A stretch of DNA of 64,000 bases from the NCBI RefSeq assembly GCF_006715395.1, contig NZ_VFNC01000001.1, positions 2,170,001 through 2,234,000 of the forward strand, written 5' to 3'. Made by a program: the position numbers and the translations under genes. This document shows, piece after piece, positions 25,186 to 33,851 of the stretch; within the stretch, counting starts at the first letter, position 1; each line of letters begins with the position of its first letter. Source of the DNA: Streptomyces sp. SLBN-31 (GTDB taxonomy: Bacteria > Actinomycetota > Actinomycetes > Streptomycetales > Streptomycetaceae). Under the pieces are notes generated by a model. The model was given only the letters and a program-made list of their open reading frames with translations. It had not been told where the DNA came from and made no database searches.

Positions 25186-26072
25186 CCGACCACCTCCCCT
25201 GGCGCGGCATCCTCGTCGCCACGGCGCTCCCGCTCACCGACGACCTGTCCGTCGACTACGACAAGTACGCCGAACACTGCGCGTGGCTCGTCGAGAACGG
25301 CTGCGACGGTGTCGTCCCCAACGGCTCGCTCGGTGAGTACCAGGTGCTCACCCCCGAGGAGCGGGCCCGGGTCGTGGAGACCGCCGTCGCCGCGATCGGC
25401 GGCGCGCGCGTGATGCCCGGCGTCGCGGCCTACGGCTCGGCGGAGTCCCGGCGCTGGGCCGAGCAGGCCCGCGACGCGGGCTGCGCCAGCGTGATGCTGC
25501 TGCCGCCCAACGCCTATCGCGCCGACGAACGTTCGGTGCTCGCCCACTACGCCGAGGTCGCGAAGGCGGGCCTGCCGGTCGTGGCGTACAACAACCCGAT
25601 CGACACCAAGGTCGACCTGGTGCCGGAACTCCTCGCCAAACTGCACGGCGAGGGGTACATCCACGCCGTCAAGGAGTTCTCCGGAGACGTCCGCCGTGCC
25701 TACCGCCTCGCCGAAGTCGCCCCGGAACTGGACCTGTTGATCGGCGCCGACGACGTGCTGCTGGAGCTCGCGATCGCGGGCGCGAAGGGCTGGGTGGCCG
25801 GCTACCCGAACGCGCTGCCCGCCGCGAGCAGCGAGCTGTACCACGCCGCCGTCGACGGTGACCTGGCCACCGCGAAGAAGCTGTACGAGCAACTGCACCC
25901 GCTACTGCGCTGGGACTCCCAGGTCGAGTTCGTCCAGGCCATCAAGCTGTCCATGGACATCGTCGGCCGGTACGGCGGCCCGGTCCGGCCGCCGCGCGTC
26001 CCGCTGCTGCCCGAGCAGGAGGCCGCGGTCCGCACGGCCACCGAGCGGGCCGTCGCGGCGGGCCTGGCCTAG
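25182..26072 (+). CDS. DapA-family deaminase/aldolase (pyrroline-4-hydroxy-2-carboxylate deaminase candidate)
   Basis: 296-aa TIM-barrel enzyme of the dihydrodipicolinate synthase family. The Schiff-base lysine is Lys164 in HAVKEFSGD, and the tyrosine of the catalytic relay is seen in VVAYNNPID. GSLGEYQVLTPEER is the usual phosphate/carboxylate loop region. In hydroxyproline catabolism this family deaminates pyrroline-4-hydroxy-2-carboxylate to 2-oxoglutarate semialdehyde; the position between dehydrogenase and epimerase supports that over lysine synthesis. The final semialdehyde dehydrogenase is not in the window. Confidence 0.88.
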   Translation: MTDHLPWRGILVATALPLTDDLSVDYDKYAEHCAWLVENGCDGVVPNGSLGEYQVLTPEERARVVETAVAAIGGARVMPGVAAYGSAESRRWAEQARDAGCASVMLLPPNAYRADERSVLAHYAEVAKAGLPVVAYNNPIDTKVDLVPELLAKLHGEGYIHAVKEFSGDVRRAYRLAEVAPELDLLIGADDVLLELAIAGAKGWVAGYPNALPAASSELYHAAVDGDLATAKKLYEQLHPLLRWDSQVEFVQAIKLSMDIVGRYGGPVRPPRVPLLPEQEAAVRTATERAVAAGLA

Positions 26073-26087
26073 GAGGGAGGAGAGCGC

Positions 26088-27089
26088 ATGCGCAGCAGAC
26101 TCGTCCTGCACGCCGTCGACTCGCACACCGAGGGCATGCCCACCCGGGTGATCACGGGCGGCATCGGCACCATCCCCGGCGCCACGATGAACGAGCGGCG
26201 GCTGTACTTCCGCGAACACCGCGACGACATCAAGCAGTTGCTGATGAACGAACCGCGCGGACACTCCGCGATGAGCGGCGCCGTCCTCCAGCCGCCCACC
26301 CGCCCGGACTGCGACTGGGGCGTCGTCTACATCGAGGTCTCCGGCTACCTCCCGATGTGCGGGCACGGCACCATCGGCGTGGCGACCGTGCTGGTGGAGA
26401 CCGGCATGGTCGAGGTCACCGAGCCGGTCACCACCATCCGGCTCGACACCCCGGCCGGCCCGGTCGTCGCCGAGGTCGCGGTGGAGGACGGCGCCGCGAA
26501 GAACGTCACGTTGCGGAACGTGCCGTCCTTCTCCGTCGCCCTCGACCGCAAGGCCACCCTCGCCGACGGGCGCACCGTCACCTACGACATGGCCTACGGC
26601 GGCAACTTCTACGCCATCCTGCCTCTGGAGGAGTTCGGTCTGCCCTTCGACCGCGCCCGCAAGGACGACATCCTCGCCGCGGGCCTCTCCCTCATGGACG
26701 CGATCAACGCCGAGGACGAACCCGTCCACCCCGAGCACGCGTCCATCCGAGGCTGCCACCACGTCCACCTGCTCGCACCGGGCTCCACCGCCCGGCACTC
26801 CCGGCACGCCATGGCGATCCACCCGGGCTGGTTCGACCGCTCGCCCTGCGGCACCGGCACCAGCGCCCGCATGGCCCAACTGCACGCACGCGGCGAACTC
26901 CCCTTGCACACCGAGTTCGTCAACGAGTCCTTCATCGGCACCCGGTTCACCGGCCGCCTCCTCGGCACCACCGAGGTCGCCGGCCGTCCCGCCGTCCTGC
27001 CCAGCTTCACCGGCCGCGCCTGGATCACCGGCACCGCCCAGTACCTGCTCGATCCGACCGACCCGTTCCCCGCCGGGTTCGTCCTGTGA
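26088..27089 (+). CDS. 4-hydroxyproline 2-epimerase (proline racemase family)
   Basis: 333 aa. Both catalytic cysteines are present, Cys91 in PMCGHGTIG and Cys254 in SPCGTGTSA, which distinguishes true racemases/epimerases from the Thr-containing dehydratases of the same family. The enzyme interconverts trans-4-hydroxy-L-proline and cis-4-hydroxy-D-proline without cofactor, feeding the flavin dehydrogenase encoded upstream. Discrimination between proline and hydroxyproline depends on a few residues, so the context is the main argument. ATG start with GGAGGGAGGAG upstream. Confidence 0.92.
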   Translation: MRSRLVLHAVDSHTEGMPTRVITGGIGTIPGATMNERRLYFREHRDDIKQLLMNEPRGHSAMSGAVLQPPTRPDCDWGVVYIEVSGYLPMCGHGTIGVATVLVETGMVEVTEPVTTIRLDTPAGPVVAEVAVEDGAAKNVTLRNVPSFSVALDRKATLADGRTVTYDMAYGGNFYAILPLEEFGLPFDRARKDDILAAGLSLMDAINAEDEPVHPEHASIRGCHHVHLLAPGSTARHSRHAMAIHPGWFDRSPCGTGTSARMAQLHARGELPLHTEFVNESFIGTRFTGRLLGTTEVAGRPAVLPSFTGRAWITGTAQYLLDPTDPFPAGFVL

Positions 27090-27103
27090 GGGAGAAGACG
27101 CCC

Positions 27104-27805
27104 ATGCCCGCCCGACGCCGCGCCACCCCGGCCCTCCCCGCCCCCGCGCTGCCCGCGCTCGGCGGCCGGAAGCCCAACTTCCGGGAGCGGGTGGTGGACG
27201 TGCTGCGCGCCGCGCTGATCACCGGCGAGCTGCGCCCGGGCCAGGTGTACTCGGCGCCGGCCCTCGCCCCCCGCCTGGGCGTCTCCGCCACCCCGGTCCG
27301 CGAGGCGATGCTGGAGCTGGCGAAGGAGGGCCTGGTCGACATCGTCCCCAACAAGGGCTTCCGGGTCACCGCCCTGACCGAGAAGCAGCTCGACGAGTAC
27401 GCCCACGTCCGCTCCCTGATCGAGATCCCGACGACCGTCGCTCTCACGGCGACCGCCGACCCCCCCGACCTGGAGGCGCTGCGGCCGGTCGCCCTGGAGA
27501 TCGTCACCTCGGCCGCGAAGGGCGACCTCATCGCCTACATCGAGGCCGACCTGCGCTTTCACCTCGGGCTGCTGGCGCTCGCGGGCAACGACCACCTCGT
27601 GGAGGTCGTGGGGGACCTGCGGCGCCGGGCACGGCTGTACGGACTGACGGCACTGTCGGAGGCGGGCCGGCTCGAGGCCTCCGCCCAGGAGCACCTCGAA
27701 CTCCTCGACGCCCTGCTGGCCCGGGACGAGGAGGCCGTACGCGAGGTCATGGACCGTCACCTCGGGCATGTCCGCGGTCTGTGGGCCGCCCGCGAGGAAC
27801 GCTGA
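27104..27805 (+). CDS. GntR/FCD-family regulator of the hydroxyproline genes
   Basis: 233 aa. Winged helix at about residues 22-85 (FRERVVDVLRAALITGELRPGQVYSAPALAPRLGVSATPVREAMLELAKEGLVDIVPNKGFRV) and an FCD ligand domain with the metal-binding pattern DLRFHLGLLALAGN and HLELLDALLARD. It lies 14 bp after the epimerase on the same strand, as expected for a co-transcribed pathway repressor. It may bind the TATGTGACATA palindrome upstream of the operon. Confidence 0.88.
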   Translation: MPARRRATPALPAPALPALGGRKPNFRERVVDVLRAALITGELRPGQVYSAPALAPRLGVSATPVREAMLELAKEGLVDIVPNKGFRVTALTEKQLDEYAHVRSLIEIPTTVALTATADPPDLEALRPVALEIVTSAAKGDLIAYIEADLRFHLGLLALAGNDHLVEVVGDLRRRARLYGLTALSEAGRLEASAQEHLELLDALLARDEEAVREVMDRHLGHVRGLWAAREER

Positions 27806-27820
27806 CGTCGTTACGCCATT

Positions 27821-27857
27821 ACGCAAGCGGTTTGCATTTCTTGCGCTATTCTTGCGT
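27821..27857. promoter_or_regulatory. Operator region before the LacI gene
   Basis: ACGCAAG and CTTGCGT form an inverted repeat at the ends, and GCAAGCGGTTTGC (27823-27835) is a second, imperfect one inside. CTTGCG occurs again at 27840 and in the next intergenic region (28898-28903). CTTGCG/CGCAAG steps are typical of LacI-family maltose-type operators in Streptomyces, suggesting autoregulation. Confidence 0.45.
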
Positions 27858-27859
27858 CC

Positions 27860-28855
27860 ATGACGCGACGACTTGCCGAGGTGGCGAAGAAGGTAGGGGT
27901 CAGCGAGGCCACGGTCAGCCGGGTGCTCAACGGCAAGCCGGGGGTCTCCGAGGTCACTCGGCAGGCGGTGCTCAGCGCCCTGGACGTCCTCGGCTACGAA
28001 CGGCCCACGCAGCTGCGCGGCGAGCGCGCCCGGCTCGTCGGTCTCGTCCTTCCCGAGCTGCAGAACCCCATCTTCCCGGCGTTCGCCGAGGTGATCGGCG
28101 GGGCGCTGGCCCAGCTCGGGCTGACCCCGGTGCTGTGCACCCAGACCAAGGGCGGCGTCTCCGAGGCCGACTACGTGGACCTGCTGCTGCAGCAGCAGGT
28201 CTCCGGCGTGGTCTTCGCCGGCGGCCTGTACGCCCAGGCCGACGCGCCGCACGACCACTACCGCCGGCTCGCCGACCGCAACATCCCGGTCGTGCTGGTC
28301 AACGCGTCCATCGACGACCTCGGCTTCCCGGGCGTCTCCTGCGACGACGCGGTGGCCGTGGAGCAGGCCTGGCGGCACCTCGCCTCCCTCGGGCACGAAC
28401 GGATCGGACTGGTCCTGGGGCCGGACGACCACATCCCGTCGGCGCGCAAACTGGCCGCGGCGCGGACCATGGGCGAACTGCCGGACGAGCGCGTGGCGCG
28501 TGCCATGTTCTCCATCGAGGGCGGGCACGCGGCGGCCTCCCGGCTCATCGACCGGGGTGTCACGGGCATCATCTGCGCCAGTGACCCGCTGGCCCTCGGC
28601 GCGATCCGGGCCGCCCGCCGCAAGAGCCTCGGCGTGCCCGAGCAGGTGTCCGTCGTCGGCTACGACGACTCGGCCTTCATGAACTGCACCGAGCCCCCGC
28701 TCACCACCGTCCGCCAGCCCATCGAGGCCATGGGCCGGGCCGCCGTGGAGTTGCTGAACGCGCAGATCGGCGGCGGTTCGGTGACCCCCGAGGAGCTGTT
28801 GTTCGAGCCCGAGCTGGTGGTCCGCGGATCGACCGCGCAAGCCCCTCGTCCCTGA
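27860..28855 (+). CDS. LacI-family transcriptional repressor
   Basis: 331 aa. The helix-turn-helix is canonical (RLAEVAKKVGVSEATVSRVLNGKPGVSEVTRQAVLSALDVLGY, residues 4-46), followed by the hinge and the periplasmic-binding-protein-like effector domain (VGLVLPELQNPIFPAFAEVI, VSVVGYDDSAFMN, PLTTVRQP). It is followed by a maltose-type transporter and alpha-glucan hydrolases and so is probably their repressor, released by an oligosaccharide. Confidence 0.93.
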   Translation: MTRRLAEVAKKVGVSEATVSRVLNGKPGVSEVTRQAVLSALDVLGYERPTQLRGERARLVGLVLPELQNPIFPAFAEVIGGALAQLGLTPVLCTQTKGGVSEADYVDLLLQQQVSGVVFAGGLYAQADAPHDHYRRLADRNIPVVLVNASIDDLGFPGVSCDDAVAVEQAWRHLASLGHERIGLVLGPDDHIPSARKLAAARTMGELPDERVARAMFSIEGGHAAASRLIDRGVTGIICASDPLALGAIRAARRKSLGVPEQVSVVGYDDSAFMNCTEPPLTTVRQPIEAMGRAAVELLNAQIGGGSVTPEELLFEPELVVRGSTAQAPRP

Positions 28856-29004
28856 CATCCACCCTCCTGTCGAACAATTACAGATTACGCGCGACATCTT
28901 GCGGAGCGATGTCGGCGGTGCTTGAGTGTGCGGCGCCGGACACGGTGGTGTGCTCTCGCAGGCCGCCGTGGGCTTTCCACGCTCCTGCCACGAGGGGTCC
29001 ACCG

Positions 29005-30354
29005 ATGACCAGCACCGGGTTCCGCCGTACGTTCGCCGCGCTCAGCGTCTGCTCGCTCGCACTCACCGCCTCCGCCTGCGGGTCGGGCGACGACGGTTCG
29101 TCCGGCGGCAAGACGCGCATCACCGTCAACTGCGAGCCGCCCAAGAGCGCCAAGGTCGACCGCGGGTTCTTCGAGCAGGACGTCGCGGCCTTCGAGAAGA
29201 AGCACCCGGACATCGACGTCGTCGCCCACGACGCCTTCCCCTGCCAGGACCCCAAGACCTTCGACGCCAAGCTCGCCGGCGGCCAGATGGAGGACGTCTT
29301 CTACACGTACTTCACCGACGCCAAGCACGTCGTCGACATCCGCCAGGCGGCCGATCTCACCCCGTACGTCAAGGAGTTGAAGAGCTACAGCACCATCCAG
29401 AAGCAGCTGCGCGACATCTACACCGTCGACGGGAAGATCTACGGCATCCCGCGCACCGGCTACTCGATGGGCCTGATCTACAACCGCAAGCTCTTCCAGA
29501 AGGCCGGCCTCGACCCCGACAAGCCGCCCACCACCTGGGAGGAGGTCCGCGCCGACGCCAAGAAGATCGCCGCACTCGGCGACGGCACCGTCGGATACGC
29601 CGACTACAGCGCCCAGAACCAAGGGGGTTGGCACTTCACCGCCGAGCTGTACTCCCAGGGCGGCGACGTCGTCGGCGCCGACGGCAAGAAGGCCACCATC
29701 GACACCCCCGAGGGCCACGCCGTACTGCAGAACCTGCACGACATGCGGTGGACGGACGACTCGATGGGCAGCAAGCAGCTCCTCGTCATCAACGACGTGC
29801 AGCAGATGATGGGTTCGGGCAAGCTCGGCATGTACCTCTCCGCCCCCGACAACATCCCGATCCTGGTCAAGGAGAAGGGCGGCAACTACAAGGACCTCGC
29901 CCTCGCCCCCATGCCCGGCGGCAAGGGCACGCTCATCGGCGGCGACGGCTACATGTTCAACCAGCACGACACGCCGGCCCAGATCCGCGCCGGCCTGAAG
30001 TGGCTCGACCACATGTTCCTCACTCCCGGCAAGGGCTTCCTCGGCGACTACGCCCGCGCCAAGAAGGCGAACGCGCCCGTCGGCCTGCCCGAGCCGCGCC
30101 TGTTCACCGGCGCCGCCGACGCCACCGACCAGCAGGTCAAGAAGGCCAACGCCAATGTCCCGGTGGAGAACTACCAGGCCTTCCTCGACGGCAACCAGAG
30201 CCTGCAGATGAAGATCGAGCCGCCGGACGCCCAGCAGATCTACTCCGTCCTCGACGGCGCCGTCTCCGCCGTCCTCACCAAGAAGGACGCGAACATCGAC
30301 CAGCTGCTCAAGGACGCCTCCGGAAAGATCGACGGCATCCTGGCGCGGAGCTGA
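29005..30354 (+). CDS. Maltose-type ABC substrate-binding lipoprotein
   Basis: 449-aa family 1 binding protein. Signal with lipobox LTASAC, then a Gly/Ser linker. ITVNCEPPKSAKVDRGFFEQDVAAFEKKHPDIDV starts the mature fold, and IYGIPRTGYSMGLIYNRKLFQKAGLDPDKPPTTWEEV is the classical hinge and ligand-contact block. ATG start with GAGGGG upstream. A 149-bp gap with a CTTGCG element separates it from the LacI gene, so it probably has its own regulated promoter. Confidence 0.93.
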   Translation: MTSTGFRRTFAALSVCSLALTASACGSGDDGSSGGKTRITVNCEPPKSAKVDRGFFEQDVAAFEKKHPDIDVVAHDAFPCQDPKTFDAKLAGGQMEDVFYTYFTDAKHVVDIRQAADLTPYVKELKSYSTIQKQLRDIYTVDGKIYGIPRTGYSMGLIYNRKLFQKAGLDPDKPPTTWEEVRADAKKIAALGDGTVGYADYSAQNQGGWHFTAELYSQGGDVVGADGKKATIDTPEGHAVLQNLHDMRWTDDSMGSKQLLVINDVQQMMGSGKLGMYLSAPDNIPILVKEKGGNYKDLALAPMPGGKGTLIGGDGYMFNQHDTPAQIRAGLKWLDHMFLTPGKGFLGDYARAKKANAPVGLPEPRLFTGAADATDQQVKKANANVPVENYQAFLDGNQSLQMKIEPPDAQQIYSVLDGAVSAVLTKKDANIDQLLKDASGKIDGILARS

Positions 30355-30359
30355 CCGCC

Positions 30360-31316
30360 ATGACCAAGACGGCCGAACGGCGACCGGTGACCACGGCCGT
30401 CGCCGCCACCGACCCGGCGCCGCCCCCGGTAGGGGGCCGGGGGCGGCGACGCCTGGCCGAACAGGCCCGCGCCTACGCCTTCCTCCTCGGCGGCCTGGCC
30501 TGCTTCGCCCTGTTCTCCTGGTACCCGGCCATCCGCGCCGTCGTGATCGCCTTCCAGAAGTACACGCCGGGTTCCTCGCCCGAGTGGGTCGGCACCGCCA
30601 ACTTCACCCGCGTCTGGCACGACCCCGAATTCACCGCCGCCTGGCGCAACACGCTCACCTTCACCCTGCTCGCCCTGCTGATCGGCTTCGCGATCCCCTT
30701 CGTGATGGCGCTCGTGCTGAACGAACTCCGGCACGCCAAGGCCTTCTTCAGAGTCGTGGTCTACCTGCCGGTGATGATCCCTCCGGTGGTCAGCGCCCTG
30801 CTGTGGAAGTGGTTCTACGACCCCGGGACCGGCCTCGCCAACGAGACGCTGCGCCTCCTCCACCTGCCCACCTCGAACTGGTCCAACGGCGCCGACACCG
30901 CGCTCGTCTCCCTCGTCCTCGTGGCGACCTGGGCCAACATGGGCGGCACCGTCCTGATCTACCTCGCCGCCCTGCAGTCCATCCCCGGCGAGCTGTACGA
31001 GGCCGCCGAACTGGACGGCGCGAACCTGCTGCAGCGGGTCCGGCACGTCACCGTCCCCCAGACCCGCTTCGTGATCCTGATGCTGATGCTGCTTCAGGTC
31101 ATCGCAACGATGCAGGTGTTCACCGAGCCGTTCGTGATCACCGGCGGTGGCCCGGAGAACGCCACCGTCACCGTCCTGTACCTGATCTACAAGTACGCCT
31201 TCCTCTACAACGACTTCGGCGGCGCCTGCGCGCTCAGCGTGATGCTGCTGGTGCTCCTGGGCGCCTTCTCCGCCGTCTACCTGCGACTGACCCGCTCCGG
31301 AGAGGAGGACGCGTGA
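30360..31316 (+). CDS. Sugar ABC transporter permease, MalF type
   Basis: 318 aa. About six membrane segments after a basic N-terminus, with the EAA loop YEAAELDGANLLQRVRHVTVPQTR. It begins five bases after the binding-protein stop and its end overlaps the GTG of the next permease. No ATPase is encoded in the operon, as with other MsiK-energised Streptomyces sugar importers. Confidence 0.93.
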   Translation: MTKTAERRPVTTAVAATDPAPPPVGGRGRRRLAEQARAYAFLLGGLACFALFSWYPAIRAVVIAFQKYTPGSSPEWVGTANFTRVWHDPEFTAAWRNTLTFTLLALLIGFAIPFVMALVLNELRHAKAFFRVVVYLPVMIPPVVSALLWKWFYDPGTGLANETLRLLHLPTSNWSNGADTALVSLVLVATWANMGGTVLIYLAALQSIPGELYEAAELDGANLLQRVRHVTVPQTRFVILMLMLLQVIATMQVFTEPFVITGGGPENATVTVLYLIYKYAFLYNDFGGACALSVMLLVLLGAFSAVYLRLTRSGEEDA

Positions 31317-32173
31317 GCACCCGGACCCTGATCTCCCCGGCGGTCCTCGCCCGCCCTCGCGGCAGGGCGCTGTACTGGAGCGTCTTCACGGCCGTCGTCC
31401 TGCTCTTCGCCCTCGCCTTCCTCTTCCCGGTCTACTGGATGGTGACCGGCGCGATGAAGTCGCCGGACGAGATCGCCCGGACGCCACCGACCCTCGTCCC
31501 CGCCCACTGGCGCCTCGGCGGCTACACGGACGCCTGGGACCTGATGCAGCTTCCGCAGCACCTGTGGAACACCGTGGTCCAGGCCGCCGGAGCCTGGGCC
31601 TGCCAGCTGGTGTTCTGCACCGCCGCGGCCTACGCCCTGTCCAAACTCCGGCCCGTCTTCGGCAAGTTGATTCTTGGGGGCATCCTGGCCACGCTGATGG
31701 TCCCGGCCCAGGCCCTCGTCGTACCGAAGTACCTGACCGTGGCGGACCTGGGCCTGCTCAACGATCCCGTCGCGATCTGGCTGCCGGCCGTCGCCAACGC
31801 CTTCAACCTCTATCTGCTCAAGAGGTTCTTCGACCAGCTCCCGCGCGACGTGCTGGAGGCCGCCGAGATCGACGGGGCCGGGAAGCTGCGCACGCTGTGG
31901 TCGATCGTGCTGCCCATGTCGCGCCCGGTCCTCGGAGTCGTGTCGATCTTCGCGCTGGTGGCCGTGTGGCAGGACTTCCTCTGGCCGCTGATGGTCTTCT
32001 CCGACACCGAGGAGCAGCCCATCAGCGTGGCCCTGGTCCAGCTGTCGCAGAACATCCAACTGACCGTGCTCATCGCCGCGATGGTGATCGCCAGCATCCC
32101 CATGGTCGCGCTGTTCCTCGTCTTCCAGCGGCACATCATCGCCGGGATCAGCGCGGGCAGCACCAAGGGCTGA
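31313..32173 (+). CDS. Sugar ABC transporter permease, MalG type
   Basis: 286 aa. Six predicted helices and the EAA loop LEAAEIDGAGKLRTLWSIVLPMSRP. GTG start overlapping the previous stop (GTGA). Partner of the MalF-type permease. Confidence 0.93.
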   Translation: MSTRTLISPAVLARPRGRALYWSVFTAVVLLFALAFLFPVYWMVTGAMKSPDEIARTPPTLVPAHWRLGGYTDAWDLMQLPQHLWNTVVQAAGAWACQLVFCTAAAYALSKLRPVFGKLILGGILATLMVPAQALVVPKYLTVADLGLLNDPVAIWLPAVANAFNLYLLKRFFDQLPRDVLEAAEIDGAGKLRTLWSIVLPMSRPVLGVVSIFALVAVWQDFLWPLMVFSDTEEQPISVALVQLSQNIQLTVLIAAMVIASIPMVALFLVFQRHIIAGISAGSTKG

Positions 32174-32203
32174 CGCCCTCCCTCCGACAGAAAGGCAAGC
32201 CCA

Positions 32204-33802
32204 GTGGGACAGCCCCGCCATGGCCGGCAGGAGTGGTGGCGCTCCGCCGTCATCTACCAGGTCTACGTCCGAAGCTTCGCCGACGGTGACGGCGACGGCA
32301 CCGGCGACCTCGCCGGCGTCCGCTCGAAGCTGCCGTATCTCGCCGAACTCGGCGTCGACGCCCTGTGGTTCAACCCCTGGTATCTCTCGCCCATGAAGGA
32401 CGGCGGCTACGACGTCGCCGACTACCGTGTCATCGACCCGGCGTTCGGCACTCTCGCGGAGGCCGAGAAGCTGATCGCCGAGGCGCGCGAGCTCGGCATC
32501 CGCACCATCGTCGACATCGTGCCCAACCACGTCTCCGACCAGCACCCCTGGTTCCGCGCCGCGCTCGCCGCGGGGCCGGGCAGCCCGGAGCGCGATCTGT
32601 TCCACTTCCGGCCGGGTCGCGGCCCCGGCGGCCACCTCCCGCCCAACGACTGGCCGTCCCAGTTCGTCGGCTCCACCGACCCGGTGTGGACGCGGCTGCC
32701 GGACGGGGACTGGTACCTGCACCTGTTCACCCCCGAGCAGCCCGACCTCAACTGGGCCCACCCCGCCGTGCGCCAGGAGCACCAGGACATCCTGCGTTTC
32801 TGGTTCGAACGGGGCGTGGCGGGAGTCCGCATCGACTCGGCGGCGCTGCTCGCCAAGGACCCCGAACTGCCCGACTTCGTCGCGGGCCGTGACCCGAACC
32901 CGTTCGTCGACCGCGACGAACTCCACGACATCTACCGCTCCTGGCGGGCCGTCGCCGACGACTACGACGGCGTGTTCGTCGGCGAGGTGTGGCTGCCCGA
33001 CGCCGAGCGCTTCGCCCGCTACCTGCGCCCCGACGAACTGCACACCGCTTTCAACTTCTCGTTCCTGTCCTGCCCCTGGGAGGCGGACCGGCTGCGCACG
33101 TCCATCGACACCACGCTCGCCGAGCACGCCCCGGTCGGGGCCCCCGCCACCTGGGTGCTGTGCAACCACGACGTCACCCGGACCGTCACCCGCTACGGCC
33201 GCGCGGAGACCGGCTTCGACTTCGCGGCCAAGGCGTTCGGCACCCCCACCGACCTCGCGCTCGGCACCCGGCGCGCCCGCGCGGCCGCCCTGCTCTCGCT
33301 CGCCCTGCCCGGCGCCGTCTACGTCTATCAGGGCGAGGAACTCGGACTGCCCGAGGCCGACATCCCGCGCGAGAGCATCCAGGATCCGATGCACTTCCGC
33401 TCCCAGGGCACCGACCCCGGACGCGACGGCTGCCGTGTGCCGCTGCCCTGGGCGGCCGACGCGCCGTACGCGGGCTTCGGTTCGCGGCAGGAGCCGTGGC
33501 TGCCGCAGCCCGCCGGCTGGTCCGCGTACGCCGCCGATCTCCAGGCCGCCGACCCCGGCTCGATGCTCGCCCTCTACCGAGCGGGCATCCGGCTCCGCCC
33601 GGTCTTCGGCACCGGCCCCCTCGCCTGGCTGCCCTCGCCCGAGGGCGTCCTCGCCTTCGCCCGCGGCGACGCCCTGTGCGTGGTGAACCTCGCCGACACG
33701 CCCGCACGGCTGCCGGACCACTCCCGACTCCTGCTCGGCAGCGGCCCTCTGGACGAGGAGGGACGGCTGCCGAAGGACACCGCGGTCTGGCTGCGCGCCT
33801 GA
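32204..33802 (+). CDS. GH13 alpha-glucosidase
   Basis: 532-aa intracellular alpha-amylase-family enzyme, probably an oligo-alpha-glucosidase. The four family regions are intact: VDIVPNHVSDQHPWF, GVRIDSAALL (nucleophile Asp, about residue 205), FVGEVWLPD (acid/base Glu, about 258) and LCNHDVTR (about 320). The N-terminal WWRSAVIYQVYVRSFADGDGDGTGDLAGV is typical of oligo-1,6-/alpha-1,4-glucosidases. No signal peptide, so it hydrolyses imported oligosaccharides. GTG start with AAAGG 9 nt upstream. It follows the importer and precedes a secreted glycanase. Confidence 0.93.
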   Translation: MGQPRHGRQEWWRSAVIYQVYVRSFADGDGDGTGDLAGVRSKLPYLAELGVDALWFNPWYLSPMKDGGYDVADYRVIDPAFGTLAEAEKLIAEARELGIRTIVDIVPNHVSDQHPWFRAALAAGPGSPERDLFHFRPGRGPGGHLPPNDWPSQFVGSTDPVWTRLPDGDWYLHLFTPEQPDLNWAHPAVRQEHQDILRFWFERGVAGVRIDSAALLAKDPELPDFVAGRDPNPFVDRDELHDIYRSWRAVADDYDGVFVGEVWLPDAERFARYLRPDELHTAFNFSFLSCPWEADRLRTSIDTTLAEHAPVGAPATWVLCNHDVTRTVTRYGRAETGFDFAAKAFGTPTDLALGTRRARAAALLSLALPGAVYVYQGEELGLPEADIPRESIQDPMHFRSQGTDPGRDGCRVPLPWAADAPYAGFGSRQEPWLPQPAGWSAYAADLQAADPGSMLALYRAGIRLRPVFGTGPLAWLPSPEGVLAFARGDALCVVNLADTPARLPDHSRLLLGSGPLDEEGRLPKDTAVWLRA

Positions 33803-33851
33803 GACCGCGTCCCGCTATCCCCGCACCCCCACCCGTCGAAGGGATCAGCAC

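Noticed and set aside
25182..26072. DapA-like gene as lysine-pathway dihydrodipicolinate synthase
   Set aside because: Operon context with hydroxyproline epimerase and dehydrogenase favours pyrroline-4-hydroxy-2-carboxylate deaminase.
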